From contig JBBQPZ010000015.1 in NCBI GenBank assembly GCA_038216655.1, positions 16,941-80,940 of the forward strand: a DNA stretch of 64,000 nt. The letters run 5' to 3'. How positions within the stretch are numbered: position 1 is the stretch's first letter; every line of letters starts with the position of its first letter. The position numbers and the translations under genes are program-made. The notes beneath the pieces are model-generated. The model saw only the letters and a list, made by a program, of their open reading frames with translations, made no database searches and was not told the origin of the DNA. This stretch comes from JAFDWR01 sp038216655. GTDB taxonomy: Bacteria; Armatimonadota; Fimbriimonadia; Fimbriimonadales; Fimbriimonadaceae. Of this stretch, positions 7,516-16,508 are shown one piece after another.

Positions 7516-10296
7516 CTAGTCGTTGCCGACGCCGTCGGCGTTCTCCGCCTTGACACCGGTCACGTACTCCTTGCCTGCCACGGTCAAAACGACGCGGTAG
7601 TCCCCTGCCGTAACGGCTCGCCCTCGCAGACGGCCGTTCCAGTCGACCACGTTGAGACCCGCCTTGCCCGTGCCCTGCAGTTCCTGAACCACCTCACCGG
7701 ACACGTCGGTGATCTTCAAGGTCACCGATTGGTCCTTCTTCAGGTAGTACATGATCTGAGTGCCGGGCTGGGTGTTGGCCGACTGCCATACGGCGTCGCC
7801 GTCCCAACCCTGCCCCGGGACATCGCCCATCACGAGCACATTGCTCGGGCGAGCGAGGAACACGTCCTTCGCCATGTTCTCCGTGGTGAGCTGCTCGAGG
7901 CCGGCCACATTCATGGTCCAGATCGAGCGTCCGTGGGTGCCGATCACGAGGTCATTCGCGTTCGGGTTGACCTGAACGTCGTGTACCGCGACCGTCGGGA
8001 AGCCCGCGTGGAGCTTGGTCCAGCTCTTGCCACGATCGAACGACATCCGAAGCCCCATCTCGCTGCCGAGATAGAGGAGGTCGGGGTTCTTGTCGCCTTC
8101 GCGGATGACGTACAGACAGTCGTAGTCGGGCAAGCCAGTGGCGAGCTTCGACCAAGTCTTTCCGTTGTCCTCGCTGACGTAGGCGTAGGGGTGGAAGTCG
8201 TTCGAGCGATGGCCATCGAACAGCGCGTAGACGCGACCTTGGACGTACTTACTCGCAATCACGCGGCTGCACCAAGTGTTCTTGGCCAGGTCGGGGATGT
8301 TGGCGGTGAGTTGGGTCCAGGTCGCACCGTCATCCTGCGTCGTCCAGACCAACCCGTCGTCCGTACCGATGTAGAGCAGACCCTGCTTCATCGGAGACTC
8401 CGCGATCGTCGTGATCGTGCAGTGCCGCTCGGCGCCGGTGTCTTCTGGAGTGACCGAATCGCGCCCCGCATGCATCTCTTCCGGGTCATTCGTGGTGAGG
8501 TCCGGGGAGATCGGCTTCCACGCATCGCCTCGGTTGACGCTCTTGAAGAGCCGGTTGGCTCCGAAATAGATCGTCTTCGAGTTGTGCGGGCTCAGGATAA
8601 ACGGCGTGCTCCAGTTAAAGCGCAGCCGATCACCGGCGAGACGCGGCTGGATGAAACGCTGTTGGCCCGTGCGCAAGTCTTTGCGCGTCGCCGCGCCGCC
8701 TTGGCTCTCGGAGTAGACGATATGCCAGTCATTCGGGTCGACCTGCACGTGGAAGCCGTCCCCACCGCCAACGTTGTCGGCGCTCCAGAACGACGGGCCG
8801 CCTTCGCGGGTCTGCGTGGGCAGGCCCCAGCTTCCGTTGTCTTGCAGTCCACCGTACACCCAGTACGGCTTGCGCGAGTCGAAGGCGATGGCGTAGAACT
8901 GCCCGATCGGCATTCGGTTAAGGTGCTCCCAAGTCACCGCGTGGTCGCGCGACTGGTAGAGGCCGCCGTCGTTGCCGATGATGAGGTGGTCCGGATCGGC
9001 CGGGTCCACCCAGAGCGCATGGTTGTCGGCATGGATGTTAATCCGCGCTTGGCGGAAGTTCACGCCCATATCGTCAGAGATGTGAAGACCGACGCCGCCA
9101 AGGTACATCCGCTTGGGATCGACGGTGTCAAAGCGCGGGAGGCTGAAGTAGAACGGGCGCGGGTTGATGTTATTGATCCGCGTCCACGACTCGCCGCCGT
9201 CCTTGCTCAGGAAGGTGCCGCCGCTGTTGAACATGACGCCGTTGCCGCTCTGGCCAGCCGGTCGGTCAACCGGAGGTCGCCCCTGGCCTCCTCCGCCGCC
9301 ACGCCGTCCGCCGCCTCCACCGGCTCCTGCACCGCCACCTTGGTTGCCCTGGGTGGTAGTCGCGGTCGTTCCGGTCGCTCCGGCTACCGGAGGCTTAGCA
9401 GGCGGGGTCTCCGCTGTCTTAGTAGGCGCAGGCGGTGTGGGCGGCTTGTACTCGACGGTGGCGAGCACGAGCTTGGGATCCTTCTGGAAATAGCTGATGC
9501 CGATGCGCCCGATCGGGCTGGGCGGAAGACCCTTGTCGATCTTGCGCCAGGTCTTTCCGGAGTCAGTGGACTTGTAGAGCCCGCTTCCCGGGCCGCCGCT
9601 GGCGAAATCGTACGCCTTTCGGGTTCGCTGCCACATCGCGCACAGAAGCGTGTGGTTGTTTTTCGGATCCATGATCAGGTTGATCACGCCCGTGGAGTCG
9701 TTGATGAAGAACAGCTTGGTCCAGGTCTTGCCGCCGTCTGTGGTCTTGTAGACACCGCGGTCTTGGCTCGGTCCCCAGACATCGCCGATCGCGCCTACGT
9801 AGACGGTTTGGTTGTCCTTCGGGTCGATCAGGATGGCCCCAATTTGAAGCGTCTTCTCAAGACCGACGTGGGCCCAGGTCTTGCCGCCGTCGAGCGACTT
9901 GTAGACGCCGTCGCCCCAGGCGACGGAGTTCCTCGAACTGGCTTCTCCGGTGCCGACCCAGACGATGTTCGGGTCCTTCTGATCGACTGCGACCGCGCCA
10001 AGCGAGATCGAGCCTTCCTTATCGAACACCGGAGTCAGAGTGATCCCCCCGTTTTCGGTCTTGAAGAGTCCACCGCCCGCCGTCGCAACGTAGAAGATTC
10101 GCGGCGACTTATCGTAGACCGCCAGAGCGGCGATACGGCCACCCATGTTGGTCGGGCCGAGCGAGCGCGGCTTCAGGTTCTGCATCAGGTTCGCCCAAGG
10201 ATCGGCGGGGGCCGCGGCTGGGGGCGTCGTCTGTCCCAGAACAAGGCCGGGCAAGAGTAAGAGTAAGAGTAAGAGTGCAAGTGAGGCTGTTTTCAT
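7516..10296 (-). CDS. Secreted sortilin/BNR-repeat (VPS10-like) beta-propeller protein
   Basis: 926 residues. A signal peptide with a leucine run (LALLLLLLLLPG) is encoded partly by a hexanucleotide microsatellite. The mature protein contains many BNR/Asp-box repeats of the form SxDxGxxW: KSLDGGKTW, KTTDGGKTW, KSTDSGKTW, SKDGGESW, SEDNGKTW. These build the multi-bladed propellers of the sortilin/VPS10-like proteins annotated as glycosyl hydrolases in many environmental bacteria. An insertion of about 60 residues (about 300-355), rich in Gly/Arg/Pro, interrupts the first propeller. The C-terminus has an Ig-like/FlgD-like strand region (VTLKITDVSGEVV). The substrate is unknown; extracellular polymer binding or cleavage is plausible. 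A hairpin in the 5' leader lies close to the start. Confidence 0.82.
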   Translation of the reverse strand: MKTASLALLLLLLLLPGLVLGQTTPPAAAPADPWANLMQNLKPRSLGPTNMGGRIAALAVYDKSPRIFYVATAGGGLFKTENGGITLTPVFDKEGSISLGAVAVDQKDPNIVWVGTGEASSRNSVAWGDGVYKSLDGGKTWAHVGLEKTLQIGAILIDPKDNQTVYVGAIGDVWGPSQDRGVYKTTDGGKTWTKLFFINDSTGVINLIMDPKNNHTLLCAMWQRTRKAYDFASGGPGSGLYKSTDSGKTWRKIDKGLPPSPIGRIGISYFQKDPKLVLATVEYKPPTPPAPTKTAETPPAKPPVAGATGTTATTTQGNQGGGAGAGGGGGRRGGGGGQGRPPVDRPAGQSGNGVMFNSGGTFLSKDGGESWTRINNINPRPFYFSLPRFDTVDPKRMYLGGVGLHISDDMGVNFRQARINIHADNHALWVDPADPDHLIIGNDGGLYQSRDHAVTWEHLNRMPIGQFYAIAFDSRKPYWVYGGLQDNGSWGLPTQTREGGPSFWSADNVGGGDGFHVQVDPNDWHIVYSESQGGAATRKDLRTGQQRFIQPRLAGDRLRFNWSTPFILSPHNSKTIYFGANRLFKSVNRGDAWKPISPDLTTNDPEEMHAGRDSVTPEDTGAERHCTITTIAESPMKQGLLYIGTDDGLVWTTQDDGATWTQLTANIPDLAKNTWCSRVIASKYVQGRVYALFDGHRSNDFHPYAYVSEDNGKTWSKLATGLPDYDCLYVIREGDKNPDLLYLGSEMGLRMSFDRGKSWTKLHAGFPTVAVHDVQVNPNANDLVIGTHGRSIWTMNVAGLEQLTTENMAKDVFLARPSNVLVMGDVPGQGWDGDAVWQSANTQPGTQIMYYLKKDQSVTLKITDVSGEVVQELQGTGKAGLNVVDWNGRLRGRAVTAGDYRVVLTVAGKEYVTGVKAENADGVGND
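10253..10276 (+). repeat. (AAGAGT)4 microsatellite within a signal-peptide coding region
   Basis: Four perfect hexamers; on the minus strand they read as Leu-Leu codons in the hydrophobic core of the signal peptide of the 926-residue protein. Slippage by whole hexamers would lengthen or shorten the signal without a frameshift. Confidence 0.75.
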
Positions 10297-10408
10297 TCAA
10301 GGAATCCTTCGCCCGGCGTAACGACGGGCGAAACTTTACGAACCTCAATATCCTAGAGATTCGGCCCTGATCGCGCAAGGTCCTTTGCCGAAATTGGGAC
10401 CGGAATCT

Positions 10409-11287
10409 TCAGAAGTGAAGGTGGAGTTGGAGCGAGAAGTCGTATCCGGCGCCATTCCGGAGCCGAACCATCGGCTCAAGGAACACGTTCTTCTCGATTT
10501 CGAGGGTCGCGGCAAGGCGGTAGAAGTTCGCGTGGTCCGGGCTCAAGGTCCATCCCACCGTATAGGAGCGGTTTGACGATGGTGAAATCCCGCCGCTGAC
10601 ATCGAGCGCTTCTCCTTCGGGATCTCGGAACGAGGACCCGCCGCCCATCAGGACGAACTCCGCCCGGCCGTTGAACTTCCCGAACGTGCGCGAAATATCC
10701 ACACCGAACACCCGCTCGAAACCGGCACCCACCCCCGGCGAAGCTTCCGGTCGACGGAACAGGGTGAAGGACGAACCGCTGATCCCCCAGTGCTGACCTA
10801 CGGCAGCGCTGAGCCCGATCATCCCATCGAAGAGCGAGAGCCGTCCCACAACACCACGCTGTCGACCGGAACCGGCGTCGGCAAGGGCAATTGAAAGCGA
10901 TGCCCCTTCGATCGGCAGATCAATGTCTCCTCTCGCAGAAAGCACGGATTCCCGGAGAAAGGCACCAGATCCGAAGGGGACGAACTGCTTGCCGACCCGC
11001 CACACGCCTTCGTCTTCGATGTAGTACTCGTCGAGCAGGCCGTTGTCCCCGTCGTGAGCGATCCGCTGGAGGCGCTGGGAGACGAAGGCTCTCAAGCCCG
11101 GCTCAAGCCGGAAGCTCAACTCCAGCAGGCTCGGGCGGCCGAGGGTGTCGTAGAGCCGCTGGGTCGAGGCACCACCGTTGGGAATGCGATAGTCCAACCT
11201 ACCGTCGAACTTGACCGTCACGTCAGGATTCTGGGCCCAGGCGACAGCCGTCACGAGGATGACGAGGAGAACGGAGAGTCGCTTCAA
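10409..11287 (-). CDS. Outer-membrane beta-barrel protein, unknown role
   Basis: 292 residues. Signal peptide LSVLLVILVTAVAWAQ (4-19), then alternating amphipathic strands throughout (LELSFRLEPGLRAFVSQRL, YTVGWTLSPDHANFYRLAATL) and a terminal strand FSLQLHLHF ending in Phe, the typical barrel end. The middle segment EDEGVWRVGKQFVPFG resembles porin-like strands that carry the GKQ/PFG motif of short phosphate- or long-chain porins. The start overlaps the hisS stop as ATGA, so it is translated in the wake of a tRNA synthetase, an odd pairing that may simply reflect compact packing. No specific porin family is recognised. Confidence 0.7.
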   Translation of the reverse strand: MKRLSVLLVILVTAVAWAQNPDVTVKFDGRLDYRIPNGGASTQRLYDTLGRPSLLELSFRLEPGLRAFVSQRLQRIAHDGDNGLLDEYYIEDEGVWRVGKQFVPFGSGAFLRESVLSARGDIDLPIEGASLSIALADAGSGRQRGVVGRLSLFDGMIGLSAAVGQHWGISGSSFTLFRRPEASPGVGAGFERVFGVDISRTFGKFNGRAEFVLMGGGSSFRDPEGEALDVSGGISPSSNRSYTVGWTLSPDHANFYRLAATLEIEKNVFLEPMVRLRNGAGYDFSLQLHLHF

Positions 11288-12540
11288 AGTCGGCTCCGAA
11301 CCGCCGCGATTGCATCAGCAAGAGGAACCTCGGCTTGCTCACCGGTACCGAGATTGCGAACGACCACCGCACCGCGGTCGAGTTCGTCGCGACCGATAAG
11401 CACGGCGATCTTGGCACCGACCTTGTCCGCCTGCTTCAACTGATTGGCCATCTTCCGGTTCTCAAGGTCGAACAACGCCGAGATGTCGGCGGCCCTCAGC
11501 TGCCGAGCGAGGTTCCTGACTTGAGCGGACGCATCCTCGGTCGCGGTGATCACATAGGCGTCAGGCCGCACAGGTTCGCCCGATTGACCGATCTCTTCGA
11601 GAACGATGAGGGCTCTTTCGATCCCCATTGCCACGCCCACGCTAGGGGTGGACGGACCGCCGAGGTCCTTGACGAGGTTGTCGTACCGACCTCCGCCACA
11701 TAGCGAGCTCTGGGCTCCCAAGCGTGAAGACTGAACCTCGAACACCGTCTCGGTGTAGTAATCCAGGCCGCGGACGATGTCCGGTGCCACTTCAAATGGC
11801 ACGTTGGCTTCGCTCAAGTGCGATTGGAGCGCCTCGAAGCGAGCCTTACTGTCATCTTCGAGGTAATCAAGGATCGGGGGCATCGAAGCGACGATCTCAT
11901 GGGCTACCGGGTCCTTCGTGTCGAGCAGGCGGAGCGGGTTCTTTTCCGACTTGGCGCGCTCCTCTGGCTCCTGGTCGGCGATATAGGAGGCAAACTTGTC
12001 GAGCACGACGGTGCGGAAGCGCGCGCGGCACTCCTGACGACCGATGGAGTTGATTCGGACCTGGATCGACGGGATGCCGACGCGGCGGTAGAACTCCGCG
12101 GTGATTTCGATCACCTCGGCGTCGGCGAGCGAGGACGAGCTCCCCATCAATTCCAGTCCGACCTGGTGGGCTTCGCGGAGGCGACCCTTTTGCGGTCGGC
12201 CGTAGCGAAAGATTGGGGTGATGTAGCTGAGCCTCGCAACCGTTCCCTGCGGGCAGAGGTTGTGCTCAAGCACCGCACGGACACTGGGAGCGGTACCCTC
12301 CGGCTTGAGCGCCATGTGCCGATCACCCTTGTCGGTGAACTCATACATCTCCTTTGAGACGATGTCGCTGGTCTCGCCCGAGGTCCGGACGAAGAGATCG
12401 TAGTCCTCGAAGGTCGGCGTTCGGAGCTCTCGGTAGCCGTACAGTCGGGTCAGGGCACGGAAGTCGTTCTCAAGCTTGATCCACCGATGGGAATCTTGCG
12501 GGAGGACGTCTTCGGTGCCGCGAGGTGACTGGAATGGCAT
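11284..12540 (-). CDS. hisS: Histidyl-tRNA synthetase
   Basis: 418 residues, normal length for bacterial HisRS. Class II motifs are clear: motif 1 region near the N-terminus (PRGTEDVLP and FEDYDLF), motif 2 with RYGRPQKGRLREAHQVG, the histidine A loop GLDYYTETVFE and motif 3 GVAMGIERALI. The C-terminal anticodon-binding domain (PDAYVITATEDA to the end) is complete. It charges tRNA-His in the cytoplasm. A CAATAT hexamer lies 5 nt before the ATG with no evident Shine-Dalgarno, one of several such cases in the window. The downstream outer-membrane gene overlaps the stop codon. Confidence 0.97.
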   Translation of the reverse strand: MPFQSPRGTEDVLPQDSHRWIKLENDFRALTRLYGYRELRTPTFEDYDLFVRTSGETSDIVSKEMYEFTDKGDRHMALKPEGTAPSVRAVLEHNLCPQGTVARLSYITPIFRYGRPQKGRLREAHQVGLELMGSSSSLADAEVIEITAEFYRRVGIPSIQVRINSIGRQECRARFRTVVLDKFASYIADQEPEERAKSEKNPLRLLDTKDPVAHEIVASMPPILDYLEDDSKARFEALQSHLSEANVPFEVAPDIVRGLDYYTETVFEVQSSRLGAQSSLCGGGRYDNLVKDLGGPSTPSVGVAMGIERALIVLEEIGQSGEPVRPDAYVITATEDASAQVRNLARQLRAADISALFDLENRKMANQLKQADKVGAKIAVLIGRDELDRGAVVVRNLGTGEQAEVPLADAIAAVRSRL

Positions 12541-12642
12541 GGGCCATATTGTGGCCGATTTCAGCGAGTGGGAATCGTCGGCGGGGTCCCGTGCGTACAG
12601 TCTAGAAGGAGTGCTTTTGTGCGTTCAAACGCGCAATGGCGC

Positions 12643-12648
12643 TATAGT
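12643..12648 (+). promoter_or_regulatory. -10-like TATAGT upstream of the thioredoxin-like gene
   Basis: TATAGT lies 35 nt before the ATG at 12684; no convincing -35 is seen at 16-18 nt. A 20-codon GTG-initiated frame preceded by AAGGAG spans the same stretch and ends at the TAA just before the ATG; it may be chance. Confidence 0.4.
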
Positions 12649-12683
12649 ATTTCACCGATTCGCAACACGGAGACATTCTAAAA

Positions 12684-13835
12684 ATGGTGACCACACTTAT
12701 TGCCTTGTCCATGCTGGCTGGAGACGGAGTCTCCGTCAAATACCTTCCTTCGGGTGCCTCGAAGGGTGGATACCGCCCCGTTCTCGCCCCGATGACTGCC
12801 GATGCGGCCGGAATCAAGAAGGCCCCCACCGGTCTGAAGAGCCCGCAGTACGGAACGCTCAAGTTCGGCGACAAGTCGTTCGCGTTCATCCTCGACGAGG
12901 GTGGAAGCAGCCCGGCGCTCTTCATCGATTCCAACCACGATGGCGACCTGACCAACGACCCAAAGATCGAATGGACCGGCACCAAACGCGGTGATTTCAC
13001 TCTCTTCATGGGCGGCACGACGGTTGATCTCGGTAAAGGCACACCGGCCGCGATCAAAATGTACCGCTTCGATCCAAAGGATCCGCAGCGCGCCCAGCTC
13101 AAGTCGACCCTGCTCTACTATCCGGACTTCGGCTACAACGTAACCTTGACCCTTGACGGCAAGGAATACTCCTCGCCGACTTCGGACCTGGCACATGCAT
13201 CACTTTGGGTTGATCGCAATGGCGACGGCAAGCAGAGCAACTTCCACGAAATGGTCTCGGCGGGCAAGCCGTTTAACTTCACCGGCACGACCTACGTGTT
13301 GAGAGCCGACGGCGAAAAGCTCTCGCTGGCTAAGCCGGACGAGACCGTTCCTCTAGAGCCGATGGCCCCGAACCTCGCCAATGGCCAGAAGGTCCCGGCG
13401 TTCACCGCGACGACGACCGACGGTCAGAAGGTCAACTTCCCGGCTGACTTCAAGGGCAAGGTTGTTATGCTCGACTTCTGGGCAACCTGGTGTGGCCCGT
13501 GCATGGGCGAAGTCCCCAACGTGGTTAAGGCGTACAACACCTGCCGCACGAAGGGCTTCGAAATCCTCGGCATTAGCTTCGACCAGGCCAACGCGGCTGA
13601 CAAGGTTGCCAGCGTGACGAAGGAGAAGGGCATGCCGTGGCGTCAGGTCTACGAAGGCAAGTTCTGGGACACGACCATCGGACGGCAGTTCGACGTGGCG
13701 TCCATCCCGTTCGCGCTCCTCGTTGACGGTGACACCGGCACGATCATCGCTTCGGGCGAAGAGCTCCGCGGCGAGGGCCTTACGGCTCTGATCGACAAGT
13801 CGATCGCCAAGAAGCTGCTTGCCAAGGGCAACTAA
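12684..13835 (+). CDS. TlpA-like thioredoxin-fold redox protein with N-terminal beta domain
   Basis: 383 residues. Residues about 55-215 form a domain with EF-hand-like Asp loops (DSNHDGDLTND at 82-92, VDRNGDGKQSN at 176-186) known from secreted proteins of planctomycete type. Residues 230-383 are a TlpA/ResA-type thioredoxin domain with the active site WATWCGPC (Cys270, Cys273) and the cis-Pro loop SIPFALLVDGDTG. Such proteins reduce disulfides outside the cytoplasm, for example in cytochrome c maturation. The N-terminal signal is short (LIALSMLAGDG), so export is likely but not certain. A strong hairpin terminator follows at 13850. It stands alone between hisS (divergent) and the aldolase (convergent). 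Confidence 0.85.
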   Translation: MVTTLIALSMLAGDGVSVKYLPSGASKGGYRPVLAPMTADAAGIKKAPTGLKSPQYGTLKFGDKSFAFILDEGGSSPALFIDSNHDGDLTNDPKIEWTGTKRGDFTLFMGGTTVDLGKGTPAAIKMYRFDPKDPQRAQLKSTLLYYPDFGYNVTLTLDGKEYSSPTSDLAHASLWVDRNGDGKQSNFHEMVSAGKPFNFTGTTYVLRADGEKLSLAKPDETVPLEPMAPNLANGQKVPAFTATTTDGQKVNFPADFKGKVVMLDFWATWCGPCMGEVPNVVKAYNTCRTKGFEILGISFDQANAADKVASVTKEKGMPWRQVYEGKFWDTTIGRQFDVASIPFALLVDGDTGTIIASGEELRGEGLTALIDKSIAKKLLAKGN

Positions 13836-13849
13836 AGGCAACTGACTCG

Positions 13850-13886
13850 AAAGGGCCAGAGCGACTTTGTCGCTCTGGCCCTTTTT
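13850..13886 (+). terminator. Rho-independent terminator
   Basis: A 16-bp perfect stem (AAAGGGCCAGAGCGAC, loop TTT, then its complement) runs into a T-rich tail. Being symmetrical with A-runs on the left, it can serve both the thioredoxin-like gene and the convergent aldolase gene. Confidence 0.9.
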
Positions 13887-13934
13887 CTTGTTGGAGTCTC
13901 GGAGGGTGCTTAGGAACTCGAGACCATCACTTCT

Positions 13935-14570
13935 TCAGAGTTTTCCGTTCAGCGCTTCGGCCAGCATCACCTTGAACGCGCGGTCGGGCATTGGCTTTGG
14001 CCCACCGACTGTCTTGGCGACCAGGATCATCGTGGCTACTCGTTCGAGTGTCTCCATCCGGTAGAGGGCATCCCAGAGGTCCTTTCCCATGACGACCGCA
14101 CCGTGGTGGCTCAGCATGAAGGTCTTGTGGTCGTCAAGCAGCGCGTCGATCGAGTCCGGAACTTCGTTCGTTCCGGGCATCGCGAAGTTCGCGGTGGCGA
14201 CCGAGCCGAGGACGTAGGCGGCTTCCGGCATCAGATTGTCCGGGATCTCCTCGCCGGCGAGGGCGAAGCCGGTGGCGATCAGCGGGTGGGCGTGGACGAC
14301 GGCCATGCAGTCGGGCCTCTTGGCGTACATTCGGACGTGCATCTTGATCTCGGAGCTCGGAGTGCCGCCTTCGACCGGTTGCCCGTGATTGTCGATCACC
14401 AGAAGCTGATCAGGCCTCAAATGTCCCTTGCTCATGCCACTCGGCGTGCAGAGAATGCGCTGGGGCGAGATCCGCGCGGAGATATTCCCTTCGGCCCCGC
14501 CGACGAGGCCCTTTTGCCAGAGTCGCTTCCCCACTTCACACATCGCCGCGCGCAGCACCAAATCCTTCAT
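13935..14570 (-). CDS. Class II aldolase/adducin family protein
   Basis: 211 residues, typical for L-fuculose-phosphate aldolase relatives. Zinc ligands and phosphate-binding loops are visible: GAEGNISAR (25-33), PSGMSKG (43-49), SSEIKMH with Glu74, HAHP (His93, His95) and SHHG (His155/156). These enzymes cleave or epimerise sugar phosphates such as fuculose-1-phosphate or ribulose-5-phosphate, or are dehydratases of methionine salvage (MtnB). There are no fucose or methionine-salvage genes beside it, so the substrate stays open. Ends against the shared terminator at 13850. A CATAAT hexamer lies 10 nt upstream of the ATG. Confidence 0.87.
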   Translation of the reverse strand: MKDLVLRAAMCEVGKRLWQKGLVGGAEGNISARISPQRILCTPSGMSKGHLRPDQLLVIDNHGQPVEGGTPSSEIKMHVRMYAKRPDCMAVVHAHPLIATGFALAGEEIPDNLMPEAAYVLGSVATANFAMPGTNEVPDSIDALLDDHKTFMLSHHGAVVMGKDLWDALYRMETLERVATMILVAKTVGGPKPMPDRAFKVMLAEALNGKL

Positions 14571-14630
14571 TTGCGGGGCGATTATGGCAGGGCAAACGGT
14601 TCAAATTGGTTATGATCGAAAATCCTGACT

Positions 14631-14822
14631 GGGCTCTCAACCTTCAATTATCATGCTTCTGCGGTGCCATGGCTTGTCCAGGACCGTAGATGCCCCTGGC
14701 AAACCGTGCTCCTACGCGCAGGTGGTAATTACAACGCACGGTTCCCGGGAAGCGACTCCTGTTCGAAGGTCAAGTCCAAACCCGACCAAACCTTGGCACC
14801 AACTAGAAAGAAGAATGAAGAG
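14631..14822. mobile_element. Decayed copy of the MITE found at 40522-40751
   Basis: The core 14661-14800 (GCGGTGCCATGGCTTG ... ACCTTGGCACC) aligns with the reverse complement of 40557-40718 along nearly its whole length, minus about 20 bp. The left flank (GGGCTCTCAACCTTCAAT) still resembles the terminal repeat of that element, while the right end is eroded. No coding capacity. It lies in the 708-bp gene-free spacer 14571-15278. Confidence 0.7.
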
Positions 14823-14865
14823 GGAGTGTGAGCAGTTCCTCATTGCTCGTTGGTCTTCCTGCTTA

Positions 14866-14918
14866 GGTTCCCAACTCATTCGCTCAGATTCAACTCTCAC
14901 TTTCTCACTCTCACTTTT
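14866..14918 (-). repeat. 53-bp dispersed repeat (family F, copy 2)
   Basis: Inverted copy of 7258-7310, same length of 53 bp, sharing the GTGAGAGTGAGA core and the GGAACC end. Confidence 0.6.
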
Positions 14919-14998
14919 CGACATGCGTGAACTCATCAGAGGCGGGTTCATCGATTCTGAGCCTGCTGAGTATGTCTTTCCCTGATCCTTATCTGTTC

Positions 14999-15028
14999 TT
15001 GCTCTTGCTCTTGCTCTTGCTCGTGGGA
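14999..15028 (+). repeat. (TTGCTC)5 hexanucleotide tract
   Basis: Five perfect tandem hexamers in an intergenic spacer, one of several hexamer tracts in the window. Confidence 0.9.
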
Positions 15029-15130
15029 TATGTCAACCACGTGCCGTAAAACCATTGGTGACTTGAATTACGATCGGGCAGTGATCTGTCTTTCCCGCGA
15101 CTGGTTGAGAGGTCGGGGGTTGGGATCCGA

Positions 15131-15183
15131 GGTCCTTCGACTCTGCTGCCTTCGCCGAGGCTCGGCGCACCGCTCAGAATGAC
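15131..15183 (-). repeat. Family C palindromic repeat, uninterrupted copy
   Basis: Read on the minus strand this gives GTCATTCTGAGCGGTGCGCC and then GAGCC ... GGCGAAGGCAGCAGAGTCGA. The same element at 40510 is split by a MITE, so this copy acts as the empty-site reference. Confidence 0.75.
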
Positions 15184-15265
15184 GAGTCAGTTAAGTGGGA
15201 GGAGGCTGGCGTTACAACTTCGGGACTTCGGCGTGACAACCCTCAATCTAGCCTCAAAAACCTCC

Positions 15266-15271
15266 TATACT
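15266..15271 (+). promoter_or_regulatory. -10-like TATACT, 7 nt before the start codon
   Basis: TATACT is followed by only GGCCCCA and then the ATG at 15279, with no Shine-Dalgarno. If used, transcription would begin at or next to the start codon (leaderless mRNA). Confidence 0.55.
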
Positions 15272-15278
15272 GGCCCCA

Positions 15279-16508
15279 ATGAGCATCTTCAAGAAACTGT
15301 TCGGCGATAAGGGCGATCAGCCTGCTAAGCCGGAGCAAACGGATCGGGTTTTCGTCAATGGAAAGGAAGTGTCGGGCGATCAGAAGATCGAGGTGCGCGG
15401 GCAGCAGATTGATGTGAACGCGCTCATCCAGCAGGCTCGCGGCGCACAGTCGGCGGGGATGCAGCAGATGGAGGCTCAGAAGCAATTCGAGAGCGGCCAG
15501 ATCAGCATGTCGCAAATGATGGAGCAGATCCAGGGCAACCAGAGCGCGGCGACGATGGGCGCGATGGACGCTCCGGCGGCGACGGCACCCAAGACCCAGT
15601 TCGTCAAAAAGACCCAATGCCACGCCTGCGGCGCGGCCAAGATGCTGCCCACCAAGACGGCCTACGTCTACTGCGACTTCTGCAGCGGGTTGACCGACTA
15701 CGACTTCCAAAAGGCATGCGAGAACCTGGAGTCGATGAAGCCAGGTCCGGCTTATATGCAGCTCGTGCAGAGCATGCAGACGGACATCGCCGCGGCGAAG
15801 CAGGCTAAGAACGCTGACACGTTTCGGGGAATTCAGAAGCAGTTATTCTCGAAGTGGGTCGAGGTTTGTCCGAACGCGGTCTCGCCTCGGGCAAAGACGG
15901 ATGCCGCCTATCGCCAGCAACTCGTGGATTACATGGCGGAGTGCGCGGTGACCAACGAGTTCGATCCGACTTATCAGGCGTTCGCCGACACGGTGAAGAC
16001 GCAGACGGGTGCGCTGGTTTGGACCGGGACGTTCCCGAAGACGACCGTATCCGGCGAGACGTTCTGGCCGCTGTTCAAGACGGTGCGCGAGCAGACCGAC
16101 TACAGCTTCGGGATCATGAAGGCGGCGGGAGTGTTGGCCAAGCATCCCGACGACGCTCCCGAGGAGCTTCAGCGGAAGATGACCTGGTCGATGTTCTGCC
16201 AGGGCTGGATTCCGTGGCTCGACACGGAAAGCTCGGAGAAGATGATCGCGGATGTTGGCCTCAAGGGCGAATACACCGAGATGGAGCCCAAGGAGACGAC
16301 CCTGCGCCACTGCGGCGGCTGCGGGGGCGAGCTCCACGTCATTCCTGGCGCGAAGGCGGTCCTTTGTGAGGACTGCGGCACTCGGGTGGACGTGACGGCG
16401 GACGAAGTGAACTGCTCGAACTGTGCGGGGCTGATCTCGTTCCCGGTCGGGCAGAATCGGGTGACTTGTCCTTTCTGCAAGTCGGAAGCGAGGCGGATGG
16501 GATTCTAG
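15279..16508 (+). CDS. Cytoplasmic protein with three zinc ribbons, unknown function
   Basis: 409 residues, no signal peptide or membrane segment. Three treble-clef-like zinc sites are visible: CHACG with CDFC (about 111-131), CGGCGG with CEDCG (about 348-368) and CSNC with CPFC (about 382-403). The N-terminal 90 residues are Gln-rich and amphipathic (IQQARGAQSAGMQQMEAQKQF), suggesting a coiled coil. The long middle part (about 140-330) is helical with conserved-looking Trp residues and matches no family I know. The pattern of a helical core between zinc ribbons suggests a scaffold or a nucleic-acid-associated protein, but that is inference. Flanked on both sides by repeat-rich DNA. Confidence 0.75.
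   Translation: MSIFKKLFGDKGDQPAKPEQTDRVFVNGKEVSGDQKIEVRGQQIDVNALIQQARGAQSAGMQQMEAQKQFESGQISMSQMMEQIQGNQSAATMGAMDAPAATAPKTQFVKKTQCHACGAAKMLPTKTAYVYCDFCSGLTDYDFQKACENLESMKPGPAYMQLVQSMQTDIAAAKQAKNADTFRGIQKQLFSKWVEVCPNAVSPRAKTDAAYRQQLVDYMAECAVTNEFDPTYQAFADTVKTQTGALVWTGTFPKTTVSGETFWPLFKTVREQTDYSFGIMKAAGVLAKHPDDAPEELQRKMTWSMFCQGWIPWLDTESSEKMIADVGLKGEYTEMEPKETTLRHCGGCGGELHVIPGAKAVLCEDCGTRVDVTADEVNCSNCAGLISFPVGQNRVTCPFCKSEARRMGF

Noticed and set aside
7729..10260. 843-residue plus-strand open frame
   Set aside because: Antisense shadow of the sortilin/BNR-repeat gene, which has signal peptide and repeat motifs.
12624..12683. 20-codon leader peptide before the thioredoxin-like gene
   Set aside because: GTG start with AAGGAG upstream and a stop just before the ATG, but no regulatory codons or attenuator hairpin; probably chance.
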